Shown: positions 1-7,966 of the stretch, piece after piece
Position numbering within the stretch: position 1 is the first letter of the stretch
Layout of the letters: each line of letters begins with the position of its first letter
Source: Chloroflexota bacterium
Lineage (GTDB): Bacteria > Chloroflexota > Dormibacteria > CF-121
Assembly: GCA_005880615.1 (NCBI GenBank)
Contig: VBID01000050.1
Location: 1 to 38,285 of the forward strand
Length of the DNA stretch: 38,285 nt
Direction of reading: 5' to 3'
The notes under the pieces: model-generated
Told to the model about the DNA's origin: nothing
The model's database searches: none
The model's input: the letters and a program-made list of their open reading frames with translations, nothing else
Made by a program: the position numbers and the translations under genes

Positions 1-244
1 AGGAGACGTATACCCGTGGAGGCTCACCAGAGGCCCGTCGGCGTGAGCCCCTGGTGTCTCCCCGCTATCCGAACCTGGTCCTGCCGTCGATCGTGGATCC
101 TGGGGGCTACTGGAGGCCCTACAGAGGATCTTTAGGGGTTGGGGGCCGGCGGGCGTGCGTCGCGCTTGCGGCCTGGCCGTCGTGGCGCCGGCCGCCGCGC
201 GCCGCTTGCTGCGGCGGGCCTTGCCCTCAGCCTACCACGCCCAA

Positions 245-350
245 AACCTTACCTGTAAGCTTACATGTAAGGTTGTCTAGACAAGTCGGGGTTTCCTTGT
301 GCTCGTTCGTACAAGGTGGGTCCTGCTTGTGAATCGAGGTACAAGGTGGG
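245..350. repeat. Noncoding palindrome cluster: 30-bp palindrome AACCTTACCTGTAAGCTTACATGTAAGGTT (245-274, one mismatched pair), perfect TTGTCTAGACAA (273-284), CCTTGT-N10-ACAAGG (295-316), CTTGT-N10-ACAAG (326-345)
   Basis: Base-by-base pairing read from sequence; CTTGT-N10-ACAAGGTGGG occurs twice, 30 bp apart. Confidence 0.85.
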
Positions 351-436
351 GATTCAAGCCCGCTGAGCGGTAGGAGACGACTCCCCGCGGGCTCGTGGGG
401 GCGGCTAGGCAGGCTCCTGGGGGTGCGGGCGGCAGG

Positions 437-526
437 TCATCTTCTTCCCTCCATGAGAACGTCAGCAAGGTCATTTGCTAGCCAGACGACGGCGATCCAA
501 TAGGCCATCCACAGAATAAGGTTCAT
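437..526 (-). CDS. 29-aa single-TM microprotein MNLILWMAYWIAVVWLANDLADVLMEGRR
   Basis: ATGA overlap with upstream stop, GGAGG upstream; below the 60-aa cutoff of the ORF track. Confidence 0.5.
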   Translation of the reverse strand: MNLILWMAYWIAVVWLANDLADVLMEGRR

Positions 527-657
527 TTCCGCTCCTCCACGACGCCGAGGCGCGCGAGGATGGCGATCAGGCGTCGCTCAAATCGACAATCCTCACAGGC
601 AAGTTCTAGCGGAACGGCACCACAACAAGCGTTGCACCATTCGGTGACCTCAGCCAC
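523..657 (-). CDS. Small Cys4 zinc-ribbon-like protein
   Basis: CNACC...CEDC; ends in ATGA overlap with next ORF; GTG start uncertain. Confidence 0.4.
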   Translation of the reverse strand: MAEVTEWCNACCGAVPLELACEDCRFERRLIAILARLGVVEERK

Positions 658-665
658 CAGCGTCT

Positions 666-857
666 CTACCCGATCTTGTCCTTCGTCCCGTACCGCGCTT
701 TCCACCGATGAAACCCGATGTGGCCGGCGGGGCGGCGACACCACTGATCGCCTTTGATCGCGGGGCAGCGGTCGCGCGCCGCAGGGAATCTCCGCCGGAT
801 GGCTTGGAGCTCCGCGTTCGTCAGCCGGCGCTCCGGGCGGAGAAATCGGTCCTTCAC
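666..857 (-). CDS. Small phage protein with C-x(6)-C..GHxGxH motif
   Basis: CPAIKGDQWCRRPAGHIGFHRW; GTG start. Confidence 0.45.
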   Translation of the reverse strand: MKDRFLRPERRLTNAELQAIRRRFPAARDRCPAIKGDQWCRRPAGHIGFHRWKARYGTKDKIG

Positions 858-866
858 CAGTCGCGC

Positions 867-1757
867 TCACTGAATCATCACACCACTCGGCGCACTCGGG
901 GGCGCCGGGATGTTCCCTCCGATGGGCCCCGCCCACGTGTCATCGCGGATCTGCACGGCCGCAAAGTACCAGAACAAGCCGGTGTCTGTCGCGCTCGAAT
1001 TTCCGTTGTTCCCCATACCGAAGTTGGTGATGCTCCGCCCGCCTGAGTGCGACGCGACGTAGTCCTGGACGCAGAAGGTGAGCCCGGCCGCATAGTAGGT
1101 CGCCAGCGTCCAATCACTGCGCCCGTTCCAGACTTGGAGCCCGAAATCTTCTTGCCGGTAATCACTCTCGGTGAGCACGAGCACATTCGACGCATCATAG
1201 ACGCGCGGATGCACTTGGATGTGCGTCGCGTCCACGTAATGCACCCAGAACTCGAAGCGGTACCACGCCCCGAGGGCCAACCGCTTCGCCGAGTACCAAT
1301 GGCCGATTGGATAGACGTAGCCGCAGCCGTAGAAGCTCGAAATCGGCTGCCAAGAAGTCGAACTCGATGACTTCCGGACGAACGTGAGGTTCGGGTACTC
1401 CCACGTGTCCACGGTGACGACGTGATCCCCCTGCTGCGAGGTGTCGTCGTTCCGCATGTAGAACCGGACGTAGTAGTCCCGACCGACCGGGAGCACATCG
1501 TTCTTCTGCACGTTCGCCGGCCAGAGGGGGCCGTGCTGCGTGAGCCGCAGCGCGTTCAGGCCGCTCGGTCCGCCCGTCACCACTTGCATCACGGGCGTCG
1601 GCGGGAAGTCCCACGAGGTCGCCCAGGTCCACCGGCCCCCATCGGTCCACGCGGTCTGCGAGGTGCCGAGGGCCGTGCTCCACGCCGACTCGAACAGAAT
1701 TCCCGCGTCGGCCGTGGACGCGATGAGGAGCAGCGCGAGAAAAGCGCGCCACATCAC
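867..1757 (-). CDS. Secreted/virion-associated carbohydrate-binding or lyase-like protein, beta-rich, signal peptide, FN3-like linker at C-terminus
   Basis: MMWRAFLALLLIASTADA signal peptide; beta-rich body; ends PPSAPSGVMIQ*. Confidence 0.6.
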   Translation of the reverse strand: MMWRAFLALLLIASTADAGILFESAWSTALGTSQTAWTDGGRWTWATSWDFPPTPVMQVVTGGPSGLNALRLTQHGPLWPANVQKNDVLPVGRDYYVRFYMRNDDTSQQGDHVVTVDTWEYPNLTFVRKSSSSTSWQPISSFYGCGYVYPIGHWYSAKRLALGAWYRFEFWVHYVDATHIQVHPRVYDASNVLVLTESDYRQEDFGLQVWNGRSDWTLATYYAAGLTFCVQDYVASHSGGRSITNFGMGNNGNSSATDTGLFWYFAAVQIRDDTWAGPIGGNIPAPPSAPSGVMIQ

Positions 1758-2455
1758 TGCGTCTTGATACTGACGGGGGTCTTCGCACTCTCACCGCCTG
1801 CCCCTCGCGCGGAGATTCCCCACGTCTGCTGCCCGTGGCCCGGGAAGATCGTGGCGGGCGGTGCCGCAATCGACTGCTGGAAGACCCACGTCTGCCCTTT
1901 CAACCGATAGATGGCGAAGTCGTCGGCGCCATCTACCGGCACCCAGCCTAGGGTGCAGCTCGCCGTGTCTCACTGGACGGTGACACCCGTCGGCGCACTC
2001 GGAATCACGCACGTCGCCTCCTTCGTCCGGTCGACCACCAGCGGCGCCGCCGCCGCACGGGTCCCTTCTCCGCCCGAGACGGACATCGCAGAGACCGCGA
2101 CATTGATGATCCCCGACTGACACGGGAGGATCGGCGCGAGGATGACGCTATTCGTGATGACGCCGCCCCCCGTCGCCTTCGACGCCGGCACCACGACCGT
2201 CGATTCCACGCCGATCCCGACCTTCCAGTAGATGTGCGTCTCCTTGAGGTCGGTGAGCGCGAGGCCGGACGTATAGGTCGTCGGCTCCGTGTACGTGACG
2301 AGCGGAATCGTCCCGGTCGGCGTGACGGTGAAGGGATCGGCACTCGCGACCGACGCGACCACGAGCCAGAACGCGGCGGTCGCGATGACGCAGAACGCCC
2401 AGAAAAGCCAGAACGCGATCGGGCCGGACTTGTCGTCAAGGATCCTGAGTCGCAT
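1754..2455 (-). CDS. Signal-anchored secreted protein (1970-2455) followed in frame, across a TGA (1970-1972), by an FN3-like C-terminal half
   Basis: MRLRILDDKSGPIAFWLFWAFCVIATAAFWLVVASVASA N-terminus; ...PSAPTGVTVQ(TGA)DTASCTLGWVPVDGADDFAIYRL... is one continuous frame apart from the TGA. Confidence 0.55.
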
Positions 2456-2796
2456 CACCACTCCTCCGCTTTCGCCAACAAGGCGTGCGCCTCGTCCTCC
2501 GTGAGCCACCGCTCGGGCACGCAGCCGAACGGGCACGCCATGGACTTGGTCAGGCCCCACACCCGGCAGATCATCGGGCGGATGTCGTAGACGGAGCACG
2601 TACCGGATGGCGTCAACAGCGGGCACTGAAGACTCAGTTGGCGCCACGCCTTCCCCATCCGGCGCTCGATCCGAATCCGCTCCTCCCCGCTGAACACGAT
2701 CGGCCCACACGCCTCCTGACACTTCCGCTGACAGTTGAGCCGCGGCAGCGACGCATACGCGCGGTCGAGCTCGACGCTCCGGATCGCGCGCGTTAT
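2455..2796 (-). CDS. YkgJ-family-like cysteine-cluster (Zn/Fe-chelating) protein
   Basis: LNCQRKCQEACGPIVFSGEERIRIERR...CPLL..GTCSVYDIRPMICRVWGL..SMACPFGC; true start appears upstream of the listed GTG (2697), possibly ATA at 2796. Confidence 0.7.
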   Translation of the reverse strand: MTRAIRSVELDRAYASLPRLNCQRKCQEACGPIVFSGEERIRIERRMGKAWRQLSLQCPLLTPSGTCSVYDIRPMICRVWGLTKSMACPFGCVPERWLTEDEAHALLAKAEEW

Positions 2797-3125
2797 GGCG
2801 TCTTCGGCGGCAGCGATGGCGGCACCACGCTCCCCGCAGAGGCCGGGGGTTCCTTTCCCTGCTGGTAGATGAGCCCGTCGCCGCAGTCCACGGTCAGCGT
2901 AAAACTATTCTGACCCGCGCCACCGAGGCCCGCCGAGAGACTCGTCTGCCCGACACCCGTCACGCTGCCTTTGCCGCGGCACTCGACGTAGCCGGGATAT
3001 TCGCCCGCGCCCTTCAGGACGTAGCCGCAGCCCCCCGTCAAGGATGCCAGCAGCAGGACCACCGCGAAGCGTCTTCGATAGGGCTTCGGGTCTTCGTAGG
3101 TCGCGAGTGCGTACCAGGGCCTCAT
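2793..3125 (-). CDS. Lipoprotein (possible o-spanin-like)
   Basis: RRFAVVLLLASLTGGC lipobox; next to holin-like ORF. Confidence 0.55.
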   Translation of the reverse strand: MRPWYALATYEDPKPYRRRFAVVLLLASLTGGCGYVLKGAGEYPGYVECRGKGSVTGVGQTSLSAGLGGAGQNSFTLTVDCGDGLIYQQGKEPPASAGSVVPPSLPPKTP

Positions 3126-3343
3126 GGCTTCCCCACTTCCGGCTTCGGCACCTCCGGGAGCTTCAGGTTCATCCGGACCTCCTTCGCGGCGGCCACGAGA
3201 CCCGCCAGACACGCGACCAGAATCACGAGGCCCGACGGCATCGCCTTGCTCTCCAAGATCCCGCCCATGAGCGTCCCGCCGCCCGCGATCAAAAAGTCGG
3301 TGAAGGCGGAGATCGCCATGATGATCCACGGGGAGGCGCTCAT
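3122..3343 (-). CDS. Holin-like small membrane protein
   Basis: Two hydrophobic segments (WIIMAISAFTDFLIAGGGTLMGGIL; GLVILVACLAGLVAAA), charged C-terminus, ATGA overlap. Confidence 0.5.
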   Translation of the reverse strand: MSASPWIIMAISAFTDFLIAGGGTLMGGILESKAMPSGLVILVACLAGLVAAAKEVRMNLKLPEVPKPEVGKP

Positions 3344-3573
3344 CGTTTCGGTGGACCCTTCGGGCGTCCGACATAGAGGGGGTGGCTGGAGTAATCGACG
3401 GCCTGCACGGAGAGATGCGTGTGCGCGGGGTCATGGTCCGCCCGCGCCTCGCTCAACGCCGCGTCTTCGCTCGGCGCCGCCGAGTCGAAGGCCGCCCCGC
3501 AGTCGTTACAGTGGACCTGCCAGCGGGTCCCCGGCACGATCGGCTGGTGCTGGTGCTCGACGCCGGGTCTCAT
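3340..3573 (-). CDS. Hypothetical protein with CxxC
   Basis: HCNDCG; overlap-coupled to both neighbours. Confidence 0.45.
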   Translation of the reverse strand: MRPGVEHQHQPIVPGTRWQVHCNDCGAAFDSAAPSEDAALSEARADHDPAHTHLSVQAVDYSSHPLYVGRPKGPPKR

Positions 3574-3674
3574 CGCCCAGTCCTCTTGATTAGCCGCACT
3601 AACGTTTCAGCGGCGCAACCGAAATTAAAGATGATCGCCCCGACTACCAGACCAAGGCCGATCCACTCGATCAC
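3570..3674 (-). CDS. 34-aa single-TM microprotein VIEWIGLGLVVGAIIFNFGCAAETLVRLIKRTGR
   Basis: GTGA overlap at start, ATGA overlap at end; below ORF-track cutoff. Confidence 0.5.
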   Translation of the reverse strand: MIEWIGLGLVVGAIIFNFGCAAETLVRLIKRTGR

Positions 3675-4000
3675 TGCGGCCTCGGCTCCTTCGTCGGCGG
3701 CATGACGTCGCCGCCCTGCCGCGGGATGCCGGTCTGGTAGGCGGGCTTCTTCGTCGCCTCGCGCTGCGTGACGCTCGTGGTCGGCGGCGTCGCCTTGAAC
3801 ATGGCGCTCGCGGGCGAGGCGACGTCGGTGCGATAGAGCGTGTCGCCGTCCGGCCGCGCGTCGTTGTAGTTATGGATTTGGTGCTGCCCACCGACGTACC
3901 GCAGCGCATTCTGCGCGCTCTGCGCCCCCACGTCGCGGCGATGCGGACGGAAGGTGTCTTTGTCGGGGAGGATGTTCTTAATGCCGGGTTCCTCTGCCAT
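3671..4000 (-). CDS. Hypothetical phage protein
   Basis: MAEEPGIKNILPDKDTFRPHRRD...; coupled ORF. Confidence 0.5.
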   Translation of the reverse strand: MAEEPGIKNILPDKDTFRPHRRDVGAQSAQNALRYVGGQHQIHNYNDARPDGDTLYRTDVASPASAMFKATPPTTSVTQREATKKPAYQTGIPRQGGDVMPPTKEPRPQ

Positions 4001-4002
4001 GT

Positions 4003-4275
4003 TTACTCCTCCGGCTTGCGCCCGTAGGTGATGCGCCGAATGACTGGCGGCAGTTTGGCGTGTGCCTTCTCGCCGATCCGGGCGGCGATCTCTGCGTTCA
4101 TGATGGACTCGCGCCGTCCTGCCGTGAACGGAAGGCGACGGAGAAAGCGACGCCACGGCGTCATGAGCCGGGCGACTTCTCGCCGGCTCCACTCCTCGGG
4201 GTTGTGGTACAGCAACAGCGGGTCGCGGATGGTGGTCACGCGGGTGTCTGTCGGCAGGAGCATATCCTGAAGCAT
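4003..4275 (-). CDS. Hypothetical phage protein
   Basis: MLQDMLLPTDTRVTTIRDPLLLYHNPEEW...; coupled ORF. Confidence 0.5.
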   Translation of the reverse strand: MLQDMLLPTDTRVTTIRDPLLLYHNPEEWSRREVARLMTPWRRFLRRLPFTAGRRESIMNAEIAARIGEKAHAKLPPVIRRITYGRKPEE

Positions 4276-4493
4276 CACCGCTCCTTCCTCTGCCACCAGA
4301 GCGGCACCTGGACCAACACCGTGAAGCACACGGCGCACGCCACGCTCCACGGCTCCAACCGCCACGCGCTATACGCGAAGAGCGCGAAGCTCATGCAGAG
4401 CGACACCCACCTCGCCGCCCGGTCCGCCAGAATCCGGAGCGCGATGGCGAGCCGGTCGGGCGCGAGGAGGTCGTCCACGAGGTCGGTGTTCAT
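4275..4493 (-). CDS. Small two-TM membrane protein
   Basis: Hydrophobic segments WVSLCMSFALFAYSAW and WSVACAVCFTVLVQVPLWW. Confidence 0.5.
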   Translation of the reverse strand: MNTDLVDDLLAPDRLAIALRILADRAARWVSLCMSFALFAYSAWRLEPWSVACAVCFTVLVQVPLWWQRKER

Positions 4494-4801
4494 CCGCGCA
4501 TGTGCTTTCTGGCTCGCTCCATGAGCCCGGGCGGAATCGGCCCAGCCCTCAGCACCTGCGGCGAATTCTGCGCCGCGCGCTGGGCGAGGATCATCTCAAG
4601 GATCACGGCGCCCTTCTGGTAGAGGCCCCGCGCCACGAGTTCGTCGGGGATCGAGCACGTCATCGTGGTCTGCGTCTGGCCCGGCCCCGCCTCCACGAGC
4701 TTGATCGTGATCTCGCCGAGGACCTTTGGGCCCGGGCCCGGCATGCCGTTCCGGATCAGGCTCTCCGCCTCTTCCCGCGCCCGGTCGATGTCGTCACTCA
4801 T
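4490..4801 (-). CDS. Hypothetical phage protein
   Basis: MSDDIDRAREEAESLIRNG...; coupled ORF. Confidence 0.5.
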   Translation of the reverse strand: MSDDIDRAREEAESLIRNGMPGPGPKVLGEITIKLVEAGPGQTQTTMTCSIPDELVARGLYQKGAVILEMILAQRAAQNSPQVLRAGPIPPGLMERARKHMRG

Positions 4802-5000
4802 CCTCTTCAGCCGCCTTCCCCAGCTCCGACCCCCACTCCTTGCCCTCCAACTCCCGCTTCAGCTTCAGCCAGTTCCCCGCCGCCACCAGTGCCTGAGTGA
4901 CATGATTCAGGGGCGTCGTCTGCCCATCTTGACCCGGTTCGTCCAGGCGGGTCAAGAGCTTCTCATACATGGCGTCGATGCGGGCGGCGAGGTCGGTCAT
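4794..5000 (-). CDS. Hypothetical phage protein
   Basis: MTDLAARIDAMYEKLLTRLDEPGQD...; coupled ORF. Confidence 0.5.
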   Translation of the reverse strand: MTDLAARIDAMYEKLLTRLDEPGQDGQTTPLNHVTQALVAAGNWLKLKRELEGKEWGSELGKAAEEDE

Positions 5001-5797
5001 GGGATGACGTGTCGGACGAGCCCGCGACCCTTCTCGGCTATGTATCCCGGAGCCTGAATCGCCGCGACGGCGCCAAGCGGCACACCCGACACGGGCTGGA
5101 GGGCTGCGGCGTCGAGCCCGACCTGAAGTGCCGCGACAGCTTCCGGGTGCTCCGCAAGCCACGCGGCGACTTGGCCGAACGTCGTCTCGGGCGGCAACGG
5201 CTCGGAGGTCATCTGCCGCCCGGCCGCGTCGAGGAGCTTGCTCGGCGCCGCCTCCTTCACCGCCTCGCCCCCAACCCCCAGCTTCTTGGCGGCGGCCTTG
5301 ACCGCCTTCGGGAGCACCTTGCCTCCGACCTCTCCGAGTGTCCCGCTGGCGGCGCCAAGAACGACCCCCGGCACAGCCCCCATATCCGTAGCGGCCCCCT
5401 CGGCGCCCCCCAGGGCCCCAGACGCGGCGATCCGACCGAGGGCAGCCGGAACCCTCGCCGCCGTGGCCAACCCGCCCCCTGCCGCCACCAGAGGGGCCTG
5501 GACGGCGGCTGAAGTGAGGTGCTCGAGGGCGCCCTCGGGCTTCAGGACCACGCCTAGAGGGGTCTTGGTTCCAGGCGCTCCGGTCAGGGGAACGGCCCCC
5601 GGGCGCCCCGAGATACCGAGCGTGTCGGCCACCGCCCCGCCGAGGACCGAGCGGTCATCGGGCTTGGTCTCCGGCTTCGCAGGTTGGGCCGCGCCGAACG
5701 TCTTGGAGGAGATGTACGCGATGTCCTGATCCGAGAGGGGCTTCGGGCTCTCGATCGTGAAGTGTTTGCCGCCGGCCTCGAACTTGTACTTCGGCAT
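4997..5797 (-). CDS. Ala/Gly-rich putative internal virion (ejection) protein
   Basis: MPKYKFEAGGKHFTIESPKPLSDQDIAYIS N-terminus followed by long Ala/Gly amphipathic region. Confidence 0.5.
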   Translation of the reverse strand: MPKYKFEAGGKHFTIESPKPLSDQDIAYISSKTFGAAQPAKPETKPDDRSVLGGAVADTLGISGRPGAVPLTGAPGTKTPLGVVLKPEGALEHLTSAAVQAPLVAAGGGLATAARVPAALGRIAASGALGGAEGAATDMGAVPGVVLGAASGTLGEVGGKVLPKAVKAAAKKLGVGGEAVKEAAPSKLLDAAGRQMTSEPLPPETTFGQVAAWLAEHPEAVAALQVGLDAAALQPVSGVPLGAVAAIQAPGYIAEKGRGLVRHVIP

Positions 5798-7293
5798 TAC
5801 GGCGTCACCGTCACCTTCACCTCACCCACGCCGGGGACCGTCAGCGTCTTCGTTTCGCCTTTAGGTGTGGACTCGGCACCGCCCTGCTTGTACCCGCCAG
5901 CACTCTCAATGATGGACACGAGCGCCCTCTCGCTCTCGCGGTTCGTGTCGATGTTCCGATGCGCGTTCTGGCGCACTTGATCTACCACGGCCTTCACCTG
6001 GTTGTTCGCGAGTCCTGCGGCGAATTGTTTTCGCCCTTCTTCCCTCGTCGCCTGATCGCCCTGGGCGGTCCCCACCACGACGCGCGAGAGTTCCATCCCG
6101 GCCTCGAACGACTGAAAGACATAGGCCGCAGCGTCGGGCGACCCGGCGTATTCCCGCTGGCCTTTCAGGATCGCCTCGTTGACGGCGTGGATTTCGCTTC
6201 TTGGCACCTTCTCGCTCAACCGGACGAGTGCGTCGAGGTGGCCGTCCAGGCGCCGGATCGCCGCCATCTGAATCGCGTTGACGCCGCGGAGCTTCGTGAG
6301 GGCCGACTTCGCGGAGGTGACCTCAGCCTGCACCTGGGGCCGGGACATCGGGTCGATGCCCTGGCTCTTCGCCCACTCGTTACCTTCCTTGATGACTTCG
6401 GCTTGGACGAGGACCCCGGCCTTGCCATAGGTCCTGGGGAGCGTGCCGTAGAGGAACCACTGCTGGCCCATCGACCGGAGGTCCTCCTTCCGATAGGTGC
6501 TCAGCATCCGCTCCTGGTCCTCAATCGCGTGCTTGTGCTTCCGTTCCTCCATCTCGATCGCGTATTGATGGTTCACGGCGGCGAGGTCAAAGCTCTTCTG
6601 GAGCATGGCGCGGTCGTGCGTGAATTTGACCAGTTGCTCCTGATGCTTGTCCGCTAGCCCCTGGAGATACTGCCAGCCCTCCAGATTCGCTTTCGCGACA
6701 TCGACCGGGAACCCTTCCTTCAGGAGGTCGAGTTCCCAGAGTTGCTTCCGCTCCTGCATCGTCAGGGCCTTGTCATCCTGGAGATCCTTCCACCGCGTCC
6801 GCTTCGTCTGCCAGTTCTTCAGCAAGGTCTCCGACTGCGCCTGCCAGTCGGCGAAGTGGCGATCCGCACGCTCCTTGTCCCCTTCCTGCCAGCCCTTGAG
6901 GGCGCCGGTCAGCGCGGCGAGTGAGGCGCGCGCATCCTTCCGGCCAGCGACGCCCGTCGCGAGCAAGCCGACCCCCTGGATGAGCTTCGCGATCGTGTTC
7001 TCGGGGCGCTCGCCCTCGACTGGCGCGAGGAAGGGTGTCAAGCCGGCGGAGGGGGGTCGCGGAATCGGTGTTGGTTCGGCAGGCGGAGCCTCGTGCGGCA
7101 CCGCCGTGATCGCCTGCTTCTCCTCGGTGATACGTGTCCCGACACGCTCGGCCCGGCGTTTCTGCGCCTCCTGGTACTCGCTCTGCGCCTGGCGGACCTC
7201 GGGGAGGATGCCGGACTGGGCGACCGCGCCGAAGGAGGGCGGAGGCGCGTCGGGCTTCGCCAAGTAATACGGAGGCGCGTCGGGTTCAGCCAT
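5797..7293 (-). CDS. Large internal virion/ejection-like protein
   Basis: 499-aa helical charged protein MAEPDAPPYYLAKPDAPPPSFG...; position after tail genes. Confidence 0.5.
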   Translation of the reverse strand: MAEPDAPPYYLAKPDAPPPSFGAVAQSGILPEVRQAQSEYQEAQKRRAERVGTRITEEKQAITAVPHEAPPAEPTPIPRPPSAGLTPFLAPVEGERPENTIAKLIQGVGLLATGVAGRKDARASLAALTGALKGWQEGDKERADRHFADWQAQSETLLKNWQTKRTRWKDLQDDKALTMQERKQLWELDLLKEGFPVDVAKANLEGWQYLQGLADKHQEQLVKFTHDRAMLQKSFDLAAVNHQYAIEMEERKHKHAIEDQERMLSTYRKEDLRSMGQQWFLYGTLPRTYGKAGVLVQAEVIKEGNEWAKSQGIDPMSRPQVQAEVTSAKSALTKLRGVNAIQMAAIRRLDGHLDALVRLSEKVPRSEIHAVNEAILKGQREYAGSPDAAAYVFQSFEAGMELSRVVVGTAQGDQATREEGRKQFAAGLANNQVKAVVDQVRQNAHRNIDTNRESERALVSIIESAGGYKQGGAESTPKGETKTLTVPGVGEVKVTVTP

Positions 7294-7538
7294 TACTTGT
7301 GGCACCTGAAGAACGGGTCGTCATTGGGGAATGTGATGACGATCTCGCCGCCGTCGGAGGTTCGAAGTCGCGCCGTGACATCACGCGATGTGGCCTTCCC
7401 CCGGTAGCAGATGCCGACGGATCGGAAATCGAGCTTCGGCGCCGCGTAGCCGGTCAGCGCGATGACGCCACCGATGACCGCCACAAGAGCAACCAGTATG
7501 ATCACCAGCACCCACGGACTCCCGTACCGTTCAGCCAT
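7293..7538 (-). CDS. Small single-TM protein
   Basis: PWVLVIILVALVAVIGGVIALTGY. Confidence 0.5.
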   Translation of the reverse strand: MAERYGSPWVLVIILVALVAVIGGVIALTGYAAPKLDFRSVGICYRGKATSRDVTARLRTSDGGEIVITFPNDDPFFRCHK

Positions 7539-7656
7539 TGCCCCACAACGGATAGGTCAGCCACATGAGGAGCCCCCCGATCAGGAGCACGCCGAGAAGC
7601 CACGTCGCCACGCGGTCGTAGCGGTCCTGGTCCTTCTCGGAGTCGGGGGAGGTCAT
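7531..7656 (-). CDS. 41-aa single-TM microprotein
   Basis: MTSPDSEKDQDRYDRVATWLLGVLLIGGLLMWLTYPLWGNG. Confidence 0.5.
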   Translation of the reverse strand: MTSPDSEKDQDRYDRVATWLLGVLLIGGLLMWLTYPLWGNG

Positions 7657-7769
7657 GCCGACTTCTTCACGCGGTGATCTTCGAGGCACCACGGGCACAC
7701 GCCCTCGGTCAACTCCTCCGGGTGCGTCTTCCGGCCGCAGAGGCGGCAGGGGCGCTTGCGCCAGGTCAT
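7653..7769 (-). CDS. 38-aa zinc-ribbon microprotein MTWRKRPCRLCGRKTHPEELTEGVCPWCLEDHRVKKSA
   Basis: CxxC-x(14)-CxxC; ATGA overlaps at both ends; absent from ORF track (<60 aa). Confidence 0.6.
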   Translation of the reverse strand: MTWRKRPCRLCGRKTHPEELTEGVCPWCLEDHRVKKSA

Positions 7770-7966
7770 GCGAGTGCTCGGACCATCTTCTCAATGCTGC
7801 GGCCTGCCCACAGGGTGAACGGCTTTGTGTACTCGCCCTTCATGGCGAGCATGATGTCGAGCACGCCCGGCGGTTGGCAGAAGATCGCGTGCGCCTCAAT
7901 ATTCGCGAGCGTACGCAGCGGGTCGGACTTGTCCATTTCCTTCCCGCATCCCGGGCATTCCATCAC
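7766..7966 (-). CDS. Zinc-finger-like small protein
   Basis: MMECPGCGKEMDK...H..FC. Confidence 0.5.
   Translation of the reverse strand: MMECPGCGKEMDKSDPLRTLANIEAHAIFCQPPGVLDIMLAMKGEYTKPFTLWAGRSIEKMVRALA

Noticed and set aside
356-400. AGCCCGC...GCGGGCT inverted repeat as rho-independent terminator at the left end
   Set aside because: 24-nt loop and no U-tract on either strand; not enough for a terminator call.
5959-6657. 232-aa plus-strand ORF antisense to the large ejection-like protein
   Set aside because: Antisense shadow of a coherent minus-strand gene.
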